Origin: Rhizobium sp. 007
Lineage (GTDB): Bacteria; Pseudomonadota; Alphaproteobacteria; Rhizobiales; Rhizobiaceae
DNA: 64,000 nt
Direction: 5' to 3'
Assembly (NCBI RefSeq): GCF_015353075.1
Contig: NZ_CP064188.1
Coordinates: 1,922,001 to 1,986,000, forward strand
In this document: positions 41,535-50,704 of the stretch, piece by piece
Position numbering within the stretch: the stretch's first letter is position 1
Layout: each line of letters begins with the position of its first letter
The notes under the pieces: model-generated
Told to the model about the DNA's origin: nothing
The model's database searches: none
Seen by the model: only the letters and a program-made list of their open reading frames with translations
Program-made: the position numbers and the translations under genes

Positions 41535-42136
41535 GTTTCCCTCCCATAGAAACGATATTTTGCCCGATCCTCCCGATCGAGACCAAAGTAGGTTCCTTTC
41601 GGGGTCTAGCTGTCAATGAAGAACTGTCATCGGAAAAAGCTGGCGGGCCCCAGGGAGGAACAAAAAGCCAGCAAGGCATTGAATACTCTAGGCTTTGTCC
41701 ATGGAACCCGAGACGCTTTTTTTCTAACCTACACCTTCCTCGTGTCGCATTATTTCTTTACTTTCGTAAACAAATGAAAGCCACCCCGCCCAAAGGAAAA
41801 CAAATGAAAGGCTCGTTGATCGAAGAAAAGCGGGGTTCAGCGGGACCGTGCGCGCCATAGACCTCGCAAAAATGCCTTCGACCAGCTGATTGCGATCAGA
41901 TGCGCTCGGGTTACCATCGAGCAGTACAGAAGGACCCGACCTCCGGCTGCAAAGTCACAGGGTTCCAAGACGGCGTGAAATCTTGGGCTCTCTATACGGG
42001 ACACGCCAAGCCGCTGAGCGAAGAGCGAAGAGCGAAGAGCGAAGAGCGAAGAGCTTGGCGGCAACAGTTGTGAGCATCAAAGCAAGCATGCGGTCTTGCG
42101 GCTCCCACCAATCAGGTCCGCTATCGCGGATCATGC
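41535..42136. other. Intergenic region between binding-protein and ATPase genes
   Basis: About 600 bases without a convincing gene. The AT-richer part near 41680-41830 may carry the promoter of the binding-protein gene. The only clear structure is the heptamer repeat at 42016-42054, annotated separately. Confidence 0.4.
42005..42059. repeat. Heptamer tandem repeat (GAGCGAA) enclosed by an inverted repeat
   Basis: GAGCGAA is repeated five times in perfect tandem from 42016 to 42050, with a sixth partial copy to 42054. The block is flanked by GCCAAGC (42005-42011) and GCTTGGC (42053-42059), exact complements, so the array could extrude as the loop of a hairpin. A 7-base unit makes copy number prone to slip. 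Confidence 0.85.
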
Positions 42137-43282
42137 TTAGATTGCCAAATGCGTTTGTGGGTCGAAGAAGTGTAACTTGGCCGCATCGATCGCCAGATCA
42201 ATCATTGCGCCCGGCTGGACCGAGCTGACCGCTTCGAATTTCGCTACGGCGTTTGCTGCACCGCTTAAGTCCTCGACGGCATCGGGGTCGCCGGAGTCGA
42301 TACGCACCGCTTCGATATTCAAATGAACGATCAGTTCGGAGCCCAATTCCTCGATCGATCTTACAGCTGCCGGAATCGTCGCGTAGCGTGATCCGGATTC
42401 CAGGCTGCTGTCGTAAAGGTCTTCTGGGCGGATGCCGAAGATGATCGTCTTGCCCTCGAACGTCGTCAAACCGGGAGAGCGCTCGAATGCGGTCGTCGGC
42501 ACCGGTATCGAAAAGGTGGGAAGATTGATCCTGCCGTTCTGCAAACGGCCTTCGAACAGGTTCATGGACGGTGAGCCGATGAAACCCGCGACGAAGGCAT
42601 TGACTGGCCGACTATACAATGTCTTTGGCGTGTCGACCTGCTGAAGGACGCCGCCCTTCAAGACCGCAACCCGGTCGCCCATGGTCAAGGCTTCGGTCTG
42701 ATCGTGCGTCACATAGATTGTCGTCACGCCCAGCTGTCTTTGCAGGCTGACGATTTCGGCCCGCATTTGCACGCGCAGCTTGGCGTCGAGATTTGACAGG
42801 GGCTCGTCCATGAGAAAGGCCGCCGGTTCCCGCACCATTGCGCGTCCCATGGCGACCCGCTGGCGTTGGCCGCCGGACAGCGCCGCCGGTTTGCTGTCGA
42901 GCAGCGTATGCAACTGAAGCGTCTTTGCTATTTCATGGACCCGCTTCGTGCGCTCCTCCTTGCTTTTCCCCGCAAGCTTCATCGAGAAGGCAATGTTGTC
43001 GAACACTGTCATATGCGGATACAGGGCATAGTTCTGGAAGACCATCGCTATATCCCGGTCCTTCGGCGCGAGATCCTCGACATTCTCCCCACCGATGCTC
43101 AGGGTTCCGCTGCTGATCTCCTCCAGCCCCGCGATCATGCGCAACGCCGTCGATTTTCCGCATCCCGAAGGGCCCACGAGGATAAGGAACTCGCCATCAT
43201 TTATCGTCAGGCTAAGATCCTTGATTGCGTGGAATTTCGTTCCGAAGGTCTTGCAAATCTTGTCCAGTACAACAACAGCCAC
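42137..43282 (-). CDS. Carbohydrate ABC transporter ATPase (UgpC/MalK/MsmX-type)
   Basis: A 381-residue ATPase. Walker A GPSGCGKST, signature LSGGQRQRVAMGRAMVREP, Walker B AFLMDEPLSNLDAKL, switch TIYVTHDQTEALTMGDRV, then a C-terminal TOBE/MalK regulatory domain from about residue 240 (FIGSPSMNLFEGRL, FGIRPEDLYD). I select the GTG at 43280-43282 because GGGAGG lies about nine bases upstream; an in-frame ATG nine codons earlier has no such site. It energises the permeases encoded at 38391-40181. It lies 123 bases after the PfkB gene. Confidence 0.93.
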   Translation of the reverse strand: MAVVVLDKICKTFGTKFHAIKDLSLTINDGEFLILVGPSGCGKSTALRMIAGLEEISSGTLSIGGENVEDLAPKDRDIAMVFQNYALYPHMTVFDNIAFSMKLAGKSKEERTKRVHEIAKTLQLHTLLDSKPAALSGGQRQRVAMGRAMVREPAAFLMDEPLSNLDAKLRVQMRAEIVSLQRQLGVTTIYVTHDQTEALTMGDRVAVLKGGVLQQVDTPKTLYSRPVNAFVAGFIGSPSMNLFEGRLQNGRINLPTFSIPVPTTAFERSPGLTTFEGKTIIFGIRPEDLYDSSLESGSRYATIPAAVRSIEELGSELIVHLNIEAVRIDSGDPDAVEDLSGAANAVAKFEAVSSVQPGAMIDLAIDAAKLHFFDPQTHLAI

Positions 43283-43405
43283 GGCACTTCCTCCCACTAT
43301 CACCGCCATCCATCTGGACAGCCCTCCCGGCGCGAGCGCAGATCGAACCGAACCGTCATCTGCGCAGCGCTATTCCGATCTCCAGGGCACCAGCGTAATG
43401 AACGC

Positions 43406-44344
43406 TCAGTCTGGCGGCGCAATCGGTCTGGGCACGGGCGCATTATCCTTCGCCATCCACGCGAGACAGGCGCTTTGATCCGGCAGAGCCATACGGCCAC
43501 CCGGGCCGGTCACGGAAATCGCCGCTGCGGCAGTTGCGTAAACGGCGCAGGCGACAGGCTGCTTTCCCTGTGTAAGGGCAAAGGCATAGGCGCCGTGAAA
43601 GCAATCTCCGGCGCCGGTCGTGTCGACCGCTTTGACCTTATAGGCCGGGACATGCCACAAAACGTCATCTCCCGTCTGCATGATATAAGATCCTCGTTCG
43701 CCGTCGGTCAGAACGACTGCTGTCCGGTCATCAGACCACAGCTTGCGCAGGATCAACCTCGGGTCGGTTTCACAAGAATAAATCTGCGCAAATTTCAATG
43801 GCAATACCAGGTGATTGGATAAGCTCACTAATCGTTCGGTTGCCGGCCCGATCGCCCATTCAATGTCTGCCACCACCGCCAAGCCCAGCTTACGGGCGCG
43901 CGCAACAACCATATCGGCGTTGACGGCATAGCCGTCGATCAAAAGCACCTGGGCTTGCGCAAGGGTGCTATCGGCCAGCGCCTCGGAGGTTCCGTGCGGC
44001 ACATCATCGTCATAGGCGATAAACCTGTCGCCTTCAGGTCCGACCGTGATCACCGAACGTATGGGCCTGGCATCTGGGCGACGCGGCGCAAAGGATATAT
44101 CGACTCCGTGCCGCTCAAGCTCGCGGGCGCTGACATCGGCGAGGGGCTGATCATTCAACCAGCCGATGAAACCGGCCCGCCCTCCCAGCTTTGCGACCGC
44201 AACAAGGGCCGTCGCTACATTGCCGCCGTGGTCCTGAGTGCGATTTATCACCTTCCCTTTGCCGGCACTCAGCGGTCGGTCGACGTAGATGATATCGTCG
44301 ATCGCCAGGGCCCCAAAGCCCAGAACCTGAAGGTTGCGTGTCAC
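43406..44344 (-). CDS. PfkB-family sugar kinase
   Basis: A 312-residue ribokinase-fold kinase. The N-terminal part contains GFGALAIDDIIYVDRPL and the GGNVATALVAVAKLGG substrate loop; the C-terminal part has the anion-hole and catalytic Asp in AVDTTGAGDCFHGAYAFAL. It would phosphorylate a sugar or a sugar monophosphate. The partner gene three bases upstream encodes a class I (DhnA-type) aldolase, so the pair resembles tagatose- or sulfofructose-like kinase/aldolase routes, with cleavage into two C3 units. The actual sugar is unresolved. Confidence 0.92.
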   Translation of the reverse strand: MTRNLQVLGFGALAIDDIIYVDRPLSAGKGKVINRTQDHGGNVATALVAVAKLGGRAGFIGWLNDQPLADVSARELERHGVDISFAPRRPDARPIRSVITVGPEGDRFIAYDDDVPHGTSEALADSTLAQAQVLLIDGYAVNADMVVARARKLGLAVVADIEWAIGPATERLVSLSNHLVLPLKFAQIYSCETDPRLILRKLWSDDRTAVVLTDGERGSYIMQTGDDVLWHVPAYKVKAVDTTGAGDCFHGAYAFALTQGKQPVACAVYATAAAAISVTGPGGRMALPDQSACLAWMAKDNAPVPRPIAPPD

Positions 44345-44347
44345 CTG

Positions 44348-45148
44348 TCAACCGCCCGCGGCCGCGAGCGCCTCTTGCGGCGCCATACCACCGTGAATGA
44401 CCAGCTTGAAGGCGCGCGCCGCCATCGTCGTGTCGCCGTGCCCCCAAAGGTTTCGCCCCACCACTGCACCCTTTGCCCCCGCGCGCAAGGCATCGGAGGT
44501 CTGTGTCAGGGCTCCGAGCAGATTATCCGCCTTCGGACCGCCCGCGATAACGATGGGAACTGGGCAAGTGGCGACAGTCTCTTGGAATGAAGCGAAGTCC
44601 CCGGTGTATCCGACCTTGATCACGTCGACGCCGGTTTCAAACCCTATCCGCACGGCATAGGCGATTTCGTCGGGGGTGAATACGATCTTGCCGCCGTCTG
44701 AATAGTCGCGGGGATAGACATGCGCAACGACCGGCATTTCAAAGCGAGCAGCGGCGTTGACCGTATCGGTAAGCCAGCGAATGTATTCGCCTTCGGTATT
44801 GCCGCGCACCGGAATGGCAACGGCCAAAGCATCGGCACCGTAGCGCACCGCATCCTCAGGGGTCGCGATCAACTGACGGATTCGATCGTCCGGCGTAAAG
44901 CAGCCGGCTTGAATAACCAGCGCCGCCTTGCCGGCATAGGCCGGCCACAAGTGACGCGCCGCCCCCGGCTGAATGCTGATATAGTCCGGCTCTCCAGCCA
45001 TCACCCGCTTCAGGGCGCCCGGCAGATCCGCAAGACCGCCCTCGCGGACGTTGCCATAGCCAACGAAGTGGTCGACGGCGCCACCGAATAAATGCCCCGA
45101 CGGATGAGAAAACAGCCGTGACAGGCGAATTTTGGTTCCAAGGCCCAT
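44348..45148 (-). CDS. DhnA-type class I aldolase (FbaB/LsrF-like)
   Basis: A 266-residue TIM-barrel aldolase. Motifs include GHLFGGAVDHFVGYG near the N terminus, ADALAVAIPVRGNTE and VVAHVYPRD in the centre, and VDVIKVGYTGDF, whose Lys is the expected Schiff-base residue, then VIAGGPKADN and GAKGAVVGRNLWGH for phosphate binding. It should cleave a phosphorylated ketose to triose units or catalyse a related thiolase-like step (as LsrF). It is the first gene of the minus-strand unit, divergent from the DeoR gene, and followed after three bases by the PfkB kinase gene. Confidence 0.9.
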   Translation of the reverse strand: MGLGTKIRLSRLFSHPSGHLFGGAVDHFVGYGNVREGGLADLPGALKRVMAGEPDYISIQPGAARHLWPAYAGKAALVIQAGCFTPDDRIRQLIATPEDAVRYGADALAVAIPVRGNTEGEYIRWLTDTVNAAARFEMPVVAHVYPRDYSDGGKIVFTPDEIAYAVRIGFETGVDVIKVGYTGDFASFQETVATCPVPIVIAGGPKADNLLGALTQTSDALRAGAKGAVVGRNLWGHGDTTMAARAFKLVIHGGMAPQEALAAAGG

Positions 45149-45194
45149 ATCAATGCTGTCCTTTATAAGGTTCGATTTCGCGGGAGACCCTAAC

Positions 45195-45336
45195 TCGAAA
45201 GTAAACGAATATTCAATATTTCGATTTCTTTCGTTTTAATTTAAGTTTACGATTGCGCGCGCTAACGTATGCCAACTTCGGCCTTTCGCTCGTCCTTTGA
45301 ACAGTACGGTCGACCACATATTTTCGATTTTCGAAA
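45195..45336. promoter_or_regulatory. Candidate DeoR operators in the aldolase/DeoR divergent region
   Basis: TTTCGA-TTT-TCGAAA (45322-45336) is a perfect dyad. Further TTTCG elements at 45219-45223 and 45229-45233 (10 bases apart) and CGAAA at 45196-45200 repeat its half-site. A GTAAAC / GTTTAC pair (45201-45206, 45245-45250) brackets an AT-rich core likely to hold promoters for both directions. Confidence 0.6.
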
Positions 45337-45379
45337 GATCGGCACCGCAACCTGTTCGGAAGCCAATTCGGGATCACAC

Positions 45380-46141
45380 ATGCTTGCAGAACAACGGCGA
45401 CATCAGATTATGCTGGAACTTCAGCGGACCGGCCAAGCGCGCACCAGCCAGCTGGCGGAAAATTTCGGCGTATCCGAAGTGACCATCCGATCCGACCTGG
45501 AAATTCTGGATGCCAAGAAGCTGCTCATCAAGACACATGGCGGTGCGATAGCTTTGCCGGCCAGTTCGCCCGCGGCAGCCTTCGAAGAACGTATGAACCG
45601 CAATTTCGATGCCAAACGACGCATCGCTCAGATGGCGGCACGCCAGATCATCGACAACCAGTCCGTGGTGTTTGACAGCGGCTCGACGCTGCTGCAGGTG
45701 GCCATGCAAATGCCGCCGGTCAACAATGTCGTGGTGGCCACAACCGCCATGAATATTGCGCAGCATCTGATGTATCGGCCAGGCTTGGACGTGCACATGA
45801 TAGGCGGTCGAGTCTTTCCCAGCACTGTCAGCACGATTGTCTCGGATTCAGACAAGGCCGTGGGCGGTCTCGTTGCCCACCAGGCGTTTCTCAGCGCTCA
45901 TGCAATCGATCACTCATTCGATGTCGTCGATGTCTCGGAAGACATTGCACGGACCAAACGAAATCTGGTGCGCATGGCGAGGCGCGTGATCCTTGTGGCG
46001 GATTCCAGCAAGTGGGATATTGGCGCCTCATCCAAGGCATTTTCGCTTTCACGGGTCGATTTGATTATTACCGATACGGGCATGCCGCATGGGATTCGCA
46101 GTCGATTGGACAAGCTGGGAGTCGAAGTGCGCTATGTATAG
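45380..46141 (+). CDS. DeoR-family sugar-phosphate regulator
   Basis: A 253-residue DeoR protein. The N-terminal helix-turn-helix is MLAEQRRHQIMLELQ...TSQLAENFGVSEVTIRSDLEILDAKKLLIKTHGGA. The C-terminal sugar-phosphate domain has VFDSGSTLLQVAMQM, VHMIGGRVFPSTVS and VADSSKWDIGASSKAF, the last carrying the usual Lys. The ATG at 45380 gives the canonical DeoR start; longer frames add 37 unrelated residues containing the candidate operator. It faces the aldolase-kinase unit and presumably represses it until a phosphorylated intermediate accumulates. Confidence 0.92.
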   Translation: MLAEQRRHQIMLELQRTGQARTSQLAENFGVSEVTIRSDLEILDAKKLLIKTHGGAIALPASSPAAAFEERMNRNFDAKRRIAQMAARQIIDNQSVVFDSGSTLLQVAMQMPPVNNVVVATTAMNIAQHLMYRPGLDVHMIGGRVFPSTVSTIVSDSDKAVGGLVAHQAFLSAHAIDHSFDVVDVSEDIARTKRNLVRMARRVILVADSSKWDIGASSKAFSLSRVDLIITDTGMPHGIRSRLDKLGVEVRYV

Positions 46142-46299
46142 AGGCGGCACTACGCTGTCGATTGTGCTTTATGTAACAAAAAATTTTGCGCATGCGATAT
46201 TGTCAGGCTACAAACGCCGTTTGAAAGCCCTCACACTGATTGCCTTTGCGACATCAGCTGACGCAGACGTTCCTTGGCGCAGTGCAACCAGAATTGCCA

Positions 46300-47334
46300 A
46301 TGGATAAGATGACGATCAAAACCATGGACGATTTCGCACGGTCCTGCGGCGTTTCTCGTCCAACGCTTTCGAGGTATTTCGATAGCCCGAGCAGCGTAAA
46401 GCCGATGACGCGCAAACGCATCGAGGACGCGCTGTCGGCATCCGACTACCGTCCCAATCTCTATGCCCGCAACCTCAATCGCAAGAGGACGCGGAACATT
46501 GGCATTCTCGTGCCTGTCATAACGGATCCATTCTATGCCGAAATGGTCAACCGTCTGGAATTACTCGTTCGCGGCGAAGGTTACTGGCCAATCGTAATCT
46601 CGTCCCACGGCTTGCCAGATCTTGAAGCCGAGGCTGTGAACACGCTGTTGTCATTGAAGGCTGCTGGCGCGATCATCGCACCTCTAGGCCTCGCTTCCGA
46701 GCCTGGCATCTTCGAAAAACTTCGGGAGAGCATTCCCATTGTCTACTTCGATACGTTCATCGAAGGCAACACGCCGTTCATTGGCAACAACAACGCCCAA
46801 AGCGTTGCGACAATTGTCGACTATCTTTGTCGATCGGGCGAGCCGCCTACATATTTCGACATTCCGCATGTCAATCACAATTCCGGGGAGCGGCTGGCAA
46901 GCTATATCGCCACGATGGAGTCGCTCGGATTTGAACCGGTCGTGTTTGGCGACACTGAGAGTTACAGCTGGAATTTCGAACATATGGGGTATGAGCAGAC
47001 CGATGCACTGATCACGGCTGGTACGCTCCCGGGCACGACAATTCTTTGCGCGAACGATCGCCTCGCCTTCGGCGCGATGGCAGCCGCCCATGCGCGCGGC
47101 CTACGCGTCGGCCGCAGGAGCGATAGTGATCTTCGCATCGCCGCCCATGACGACCACCCCCTCAGCCGCTATACTTGCCCGCCATTGACGACAATGGCAC
47201 AGGACTTCACGGCCATGGCGCGCAGCAGCGTCGACACGCTGCTTTCCATGCTGGACGAATCCGATGATTCCGCACAGGTCATTGCCCGAAAAATCATATT
47301 CGACGGTACATTGGTGATGCGTCAGTCGGCGTGA
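46300..47334 (+). CDS. LacI-family regulator
   Basis: A 344-residue LacI protein. The DNA-binding head (about 4-60) reads MDDFARSCGVSRPTLSRYFDSPSSVKPMTRKRIEDALSASDYRPN. The periplasmic-binding-like effector domain has IGILVPVITDPFYAEMVNRLE, AAGAIIAPLG and TTILCANDRLAFGAMAAAH. The hinge helix NLYARNLNRKRT lacks the common alanine pattern but is of normal length. The ATG at 46300 is preferred; one at 46309 is possible. It converges with the hydrolase gene, overlapping it by 13 bases, and probably controls the sugar genes at 47322-55092. Confidence 0.91.
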   Translation: MDKMTIKTMDDFARSCGVSRPTLSRYFDSPSSVKPMTRKRIEDALSASDYRPNLYARNLNRKRTRNIGILVPVITDPFYAEMVNRLELLVRGEGYWPIVISSHGLPDLEAEAVNTLLSLKAAGAIIAPLGLASEPGIFEKLRESIPIVYFDTFIEGNTPFIGNNNAQSVATIVDYLCRSGEPPTYFDIPHVNHNSGERLASYIATMESLGFEPVVFGDTESYSWNFEHMGYEQTDALITAGTLPGTTILCANDRLAFGAMAAAHARGLRVGRRSDSDLRIAAHDDHPLSRYTCPPLTTMAQDFTAMARSSVDTLLSMLDESDDSAQVIARKIIFDGTLVMRQSA

Positions 47335-48275
47335 TCGACAAGGCTGCGCCATCCGGCAACTGCCTCTTCCACCGCCCGCCGCGCCGCCGGAATGTGCCGC
47401 CCCATGGAAACGAAGCCATGAATCTGATCCTGCCAACGCCGCAGAATTACGGGGATACCCGCCTCGGCAAGCCGGCGGGCATAGGCCTCCCCTTCGTCTG
47501 CGAGGATATCATGGCCCGCAATCGCGATGAAGGCCGGCGGCACACCCGCGACATTGTCGACGATCAGGGGAGAGACGCGCCAATCAACGATATCAGCCGC
47601 ATCGCGGACGTAATGATCCCGGAACCAACGCATCGTCGAGGTGGTCAAACCGTATCCTTCCGAAAACCTGACATAGCTGTCGGCTGTCTGTCGGGCATCG
47701 GTGTTGGGATAGAGCAGAAGTTGCGCCGAGATTTTCCGCGCAGCGCCATCTCGCGACAGAAGTGATAAGACAGCGGCCAGGTTGCCGCCGGCGCTATCGC
47801 CCGCGACCGCGATCCGGTCAGGATCGATACCAAGCCAACTTGCCTGCTCCACCACATGGGCAAGAGCCGATACGCAGTCCTCCAAGCCCGCCGGGAACTT
47901 GTGCTCCGGCGCCAGCCGATAGTCGGGGCAAAATACAATACAGGCACCGATATTTGCAAACCACCGGCAAATCTCGTCATGCGATTCAAGCGTGCCGACA
48001 ACCCAGCCGCCACCATGAAGGTAGAGAAGCGCCGGCGCGTCCGCGATCGGAGCACCCACGCCGCGATAGATCCGGAGCGGGATCGGGCCGCCCGTGCCAA
48101 CGATGGTCCTGTCCTCGATGGCGGCAACCAGTTCGCGATCGCCCTGCAATGTCGGGCAACCGGCGTCATAGGCAGCGCGCGCCTCGTTGGCTGTCCCGAG
48201 TTCAAAGGGTGACTGGTTGGCGGCGCGACCGAGTGCCAGGACATGCGCGGCGCCGGGATCCACTCGATGTTTCAT
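47322..48275 (-). CDS. Alpha/beta hydrolase, hormone-sensitive-lipase (HSL) family
   Basis: A 317-residue esterase. The oxyanion motif HGGGW lies near residue 87 (LLYLHGGGWVVGTLESHD), the nucleophile is Ser in VAGDSAGGNLAAVL near residue 160, and the Asp and His of the triad are in AGHDILADEGEAY and DQIHGFVSMG. Such enzymes cleave short acyl esters. It starts ten bases after the oxidoreductase gene upstream, so both are probably co-transcribed, divergently from the sugar operon at 49873. It may remove acyl groups from a plant or microbial sugar ester; this is inference. Confidence 0.9.
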   Translation of the reverse strand: MKHRVDPGAAHVLALGRAANQSPFELGTANEARAAYDAGCPTLQGDRELVAAIEDRTIVGTGGPIPLRIYRGVGAPIADAPALLYLHGGGWVVGTLESHDEICRWFANIGACIVFCPDYRLAPEHKFPAGLEDCVSALAHVVEQASWLGIDPDRIAVAGDSAGGNLAAVLSLLSRDGAARKISAQLLLYPNTDARQTADSYVRFSEGYGLTTSTMRWFRDHYVRDAADIVDWRVSPLIVDNVAGVPPAFIAIAGHDILADEGEAYARRLAEAGIPVILRRWQDQIHGFVSMGRHIPAARRAVEEAVAGWRSLVDHAD

Positions 48276-48284
48276 CGCTTCACC

Positions 48285-49433
48285 TCAAGCAAGCAGGCTG
48301 CGGGCCTCATCTTCGCCGAGCAACGGTGGTCGCGCAACTGTGCCCGCAACCGCGACCGCGCTCCGGCTCTCGCTGGATGCCAGGGTCGCTTCCATGATCT
48401 CGAGAACATGAAGCGCTAAATCGCCGGAGGCGCGCGGCGCCCTGCCCTCGCCAAGCGCGCGGACGAGATCGGCAACGCCCAGCATGCGATAATTGGCGCG
48501 GTCGGGAGCGTTATACGGCCAGTTCGGCGCGCCATACAGCTCCCCCTCGCTTTTGAAATTCTTCCATTCGGCACCGCGCTCGGAAAGCGAAACTGTTCCG
48601 CCGAAGGTATCAGGATCGGGCAGGCGCAACGAACCTTCCGTGCCGTGCAATTCGATCGGATGATTGGAGTGTCGAAAGACATCCCACGACGCACCGAAAT
48701 TCACCGTCGCACCCGACTGAAACTCGAGAAGCGAGAGCACGCTGGTCGGCGTCCCGACCTTGAACGTGGTGTTCTTGAAGGGGCCGTCAGCGGTGATCAA
48801 CCGCTCTTCTTGGCCTTTCGTCGCCATCGCCATGACGCTTTTCACCGGGCCGAGCAGATTGACGAGCATCGTCAGATAATAGGGGCCCATGTCAAAGAGC
48901 GGGCCGCCGCCGGGCTGATAGTAGAATTGCGGATTGGGGTGCCAATGCTCCATTCCGCGGCCAAACATGAAGGCGGTGCCGCTGACCGGGCGGCCAATCG
49001 CACCTGCATCCATCAGGCTTCGCGCACGGCGGCCGGCAGCGCCGAGGAATGTATCGGGAGCGGAACCCAACAAACGACCGCGACTTCTGGCTTCGGCCAC
49101 AAGCTTGCGGCCCTCGGCAGCCGACGTGGCGAGCGGCTTTTCGGTGAAGACGTGCTTGCCCGCAGAAAGCGCCGACATCGTAACGTCGAAATGGACGGCC
49201 GGGATCGTGAGGTTCACGACAAGGTCGACTTCGGGGTCGGCCAACAGCGCATCGACCTCCATTGCCCGGATGCCGTATTCCTTCGCCCTCAGCGCCGACA
49301 TGTCGGATGAGATGTCGGCACATACCCTCAATTCGACTCCGGCAAACAGGGCAGCGTTGCGCAGATATGTCATCGAGATATTGCCGCAGCCGACAACGCC
49401 GATGCCCAGCCTGGTTCCCAAATATGCTTTCAT
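48285..49433 (-). CDS. Gfo/Idh/MocA-family dehydrogenase
   Basis: A 382-residue NAD(P)-dependent oxidoreductase. The Rossmann loop is GVVGCGNISMTYLRNAALF, the conserved EKP is in HVFTEKPLATSA near residue 100, and the C-terminal substrate domain contains YYQPGGGPLFDMGPYYLTMLVNLLG, the pattern seen in dehydrogenases acting on pyranoses or inositols. It is divergent from the second family member (50705-51781). Pairs of these enzymes with TIM-barrel isomerases often oxidise a ring carbon to a keto sugar and reduce it later. The substrate is not set by sequence alone. Confidence 0.92.
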   Translation of the reverse strand: MKAYLGTRLGIGVVGCGNISMTYLRNAALFAGVELRVCADISSDMSALRAKEYGIRAMEVDALLADPEVDLVVNLTIPAVHFDVTMSALSAGKHVFTEKPLATSAAEGRKLVAEARSRGRLLGSAPDTFLGAAGRRARSLMDAGAIGRPVSGTAFMFGRGMEHWHPNPQFYYQPGGGPLFDMGPYYLTMLVNLLGPVKSVMAMATKGQEERLITADGPFKNTTFKVGTPTSVLSLLEFQSGATVNFGASWDVFRHSNHPIELHGTEGSLRLPDPDTFGGTVSLSERGAEWKNFKSEGELYGAPNWPYNAPDRANYRMLGVADLVRALGEGRAPRASGDLALHVLEIMEATLASSESRSAVAVAGTVARPPLLGEDEARSLLA

Positions 49434-49872
49434 AAATTGGCCTCCCCCGCCAATTCAGATATTTCGATTATCGATGGGCATCGCTGCCACGAACAGGCGC
49501 CATAGAAACATTTTATTTCTTGACGCGCGATAATTTTTTATAAAACATGCGGAAATAGAGACCCGGCAGCGGTGCGTGGCTCGCCAGGGAGGTAGACGTT
49601 ACTAAATTGAGACGGGCAACGAACGTCGCTTAGCGAGCGCGGGGAGGAGAATCGCGGGGCAGTGCTTTTTCAGTGAACATCTTGCTCTTTGTGGTTTTGG
49701 GTTTCAACAGCGGCGCCAGGCGATCTCTGCTGGCATGGTGGACACATCAGATCTCACTTTCAGAGCGTGGGGTTTCGCCCCCCGTCTCACCCATCATGCC
49801 AACGGCGCCGATCATCCCGGTTCAGCGGCATATGATCGAAAGCCTGACGCCGGACGATATCAAGGAATTGGC
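49434..49872. promoter_or_regulatory. Divergent promoter region of the sugar operon
   Basis: About 440 bases between the two divergent halves of the sugar locus. An AT-rich core (49505-49550) includes an imperfect dyad AGAAA-N7-TTTCT at about 49504-49520 and TTGACG at 49520-49525 followed by TATAAA at 49539-49544 (spacing shorter than ideal). A LacI operator is expected here but I cannot single one out with confidence. Confidence 0.4.
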
Positions 49873-50694
49873 ATGAGTAGCAAAGACCTGAAAGTTGGCT
49901 GCCAGACATTCACGTGGGAAATGCTTGGGAAAAACTGGAATGGCGGTCCGGACGAACTGCTGGAAGCCATTGCCGAGGGCGGCTATGCGGGCATCGAGAT
50001 TACCGACACGATGATCGGCCACTACGCAGATAGTCCCAATGATTTCGCCGCGAGCCTTCAGAAACATGGCCTGACGCTGGTGGCTTTCGCGATGGGCTCG
50101 AAAAGCGGCTTTACCGTCAAGGAAGAGATCGAGAACGACCTCAGGACCACACAGCGCTGGATCGATTTCGCGGCCGTCTTTTCCGGCGCCCTCGTTTCGA
50201 TCGGCTCGGCGACAGTGGTCTCCGAAGGACCACGGAAGGCGAAATTCGAGATCGCCGCGGAGTTCTACAATCGGGCTGGCGAACTGGGCAAAGCTTCGGG
50301 CGTGGATATCGCCCTGCATCCCAGTTCGCACCACAACACGCTTCTGTTCGACCGTGCCGATTATGACCGGATCTTCTCGCTTATCGACAAGAACCTGGTC
50401 GGCTGGGTGCCGGATACCGGCCATATCCTGCGCGGCCATGGGGATGTGATCGATACGCTGCGGACCTATCAGGACCGCATCCGCTATCTGCATCTGAAGG
50501 ATGTCGATGCGAACGGCAAATGGGCCATGCTTGGCAAGGGGGTCTGCGATACGCCCGCCGTGATCGACATCGTCGCTGCGGGGCCGCGCTTCAATGGCTG
50601 GCTGGTACTGGAAGAGGAATCGGACACAGCCGCCGCTGACCCTGCGACTGCCGTCAGGACGAACCGTGAAACGATGCGCCGCTACGGCGCCTGA
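49873..50694 (+). CDS. TIM-barrel sugar isomerase/epimerase (AP endonuclease 2 fold, IolE-like)
   Basis: A 273-residue TIM-barrel enzyme of the xylose-isomerase-like family. It starts LKVGCQTFTWEMLGKNWNGG, with GGYAGIEITDTMIGH, HPSSHHNTLLFDRADYDRI, VGWVPDTGHILRGHGD and YLHLKDVDANGKWAMLGKG; these carry the Glu, His and Asp metal ligands usual in the fold. The ATG at 49873 is preceded by AAGGA. Members isomerise, epimerise or dehydrate sugars and inositols. It heads a tightly linked run with a second TIM-barrel enzyme, a dehydrogenase, a hydrolase, an epimerase and a kinase. Confidence 0.9.
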   Translation: MSSKDLKVGCQTFTWEMLGKNWNGGPDELLEAIAEGGYAGIEITDTMIGHYADSPNDFAASLQKHGLTLVAFAMGSKSGFTVKEEIENDLRTTQRWIDFAAVFSGALVSIGSATVVSEGPRKAKFEIAAEFYNRAGELGKASGVDIALHPSSHHNTLLFDRADYDRIFSLIDKNLVGWVPDTGHILRGHGDVIDTLRTYQDRIRYLHLKDVDANGKWAMLGKGVCDTPAVIDIVAAGPRFNGWLVLEEESDTAAADPATAVRTNRETMRRYGA

Positions 50695-50704
50695 GGAAGA
50701 AGTC

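Noticed and set aside
42016..42054. CRISPR array
   Set aside because: The 7-base perfect tandem units have no spacers and no cas genes are nearby; it is a simple sequence repeat.
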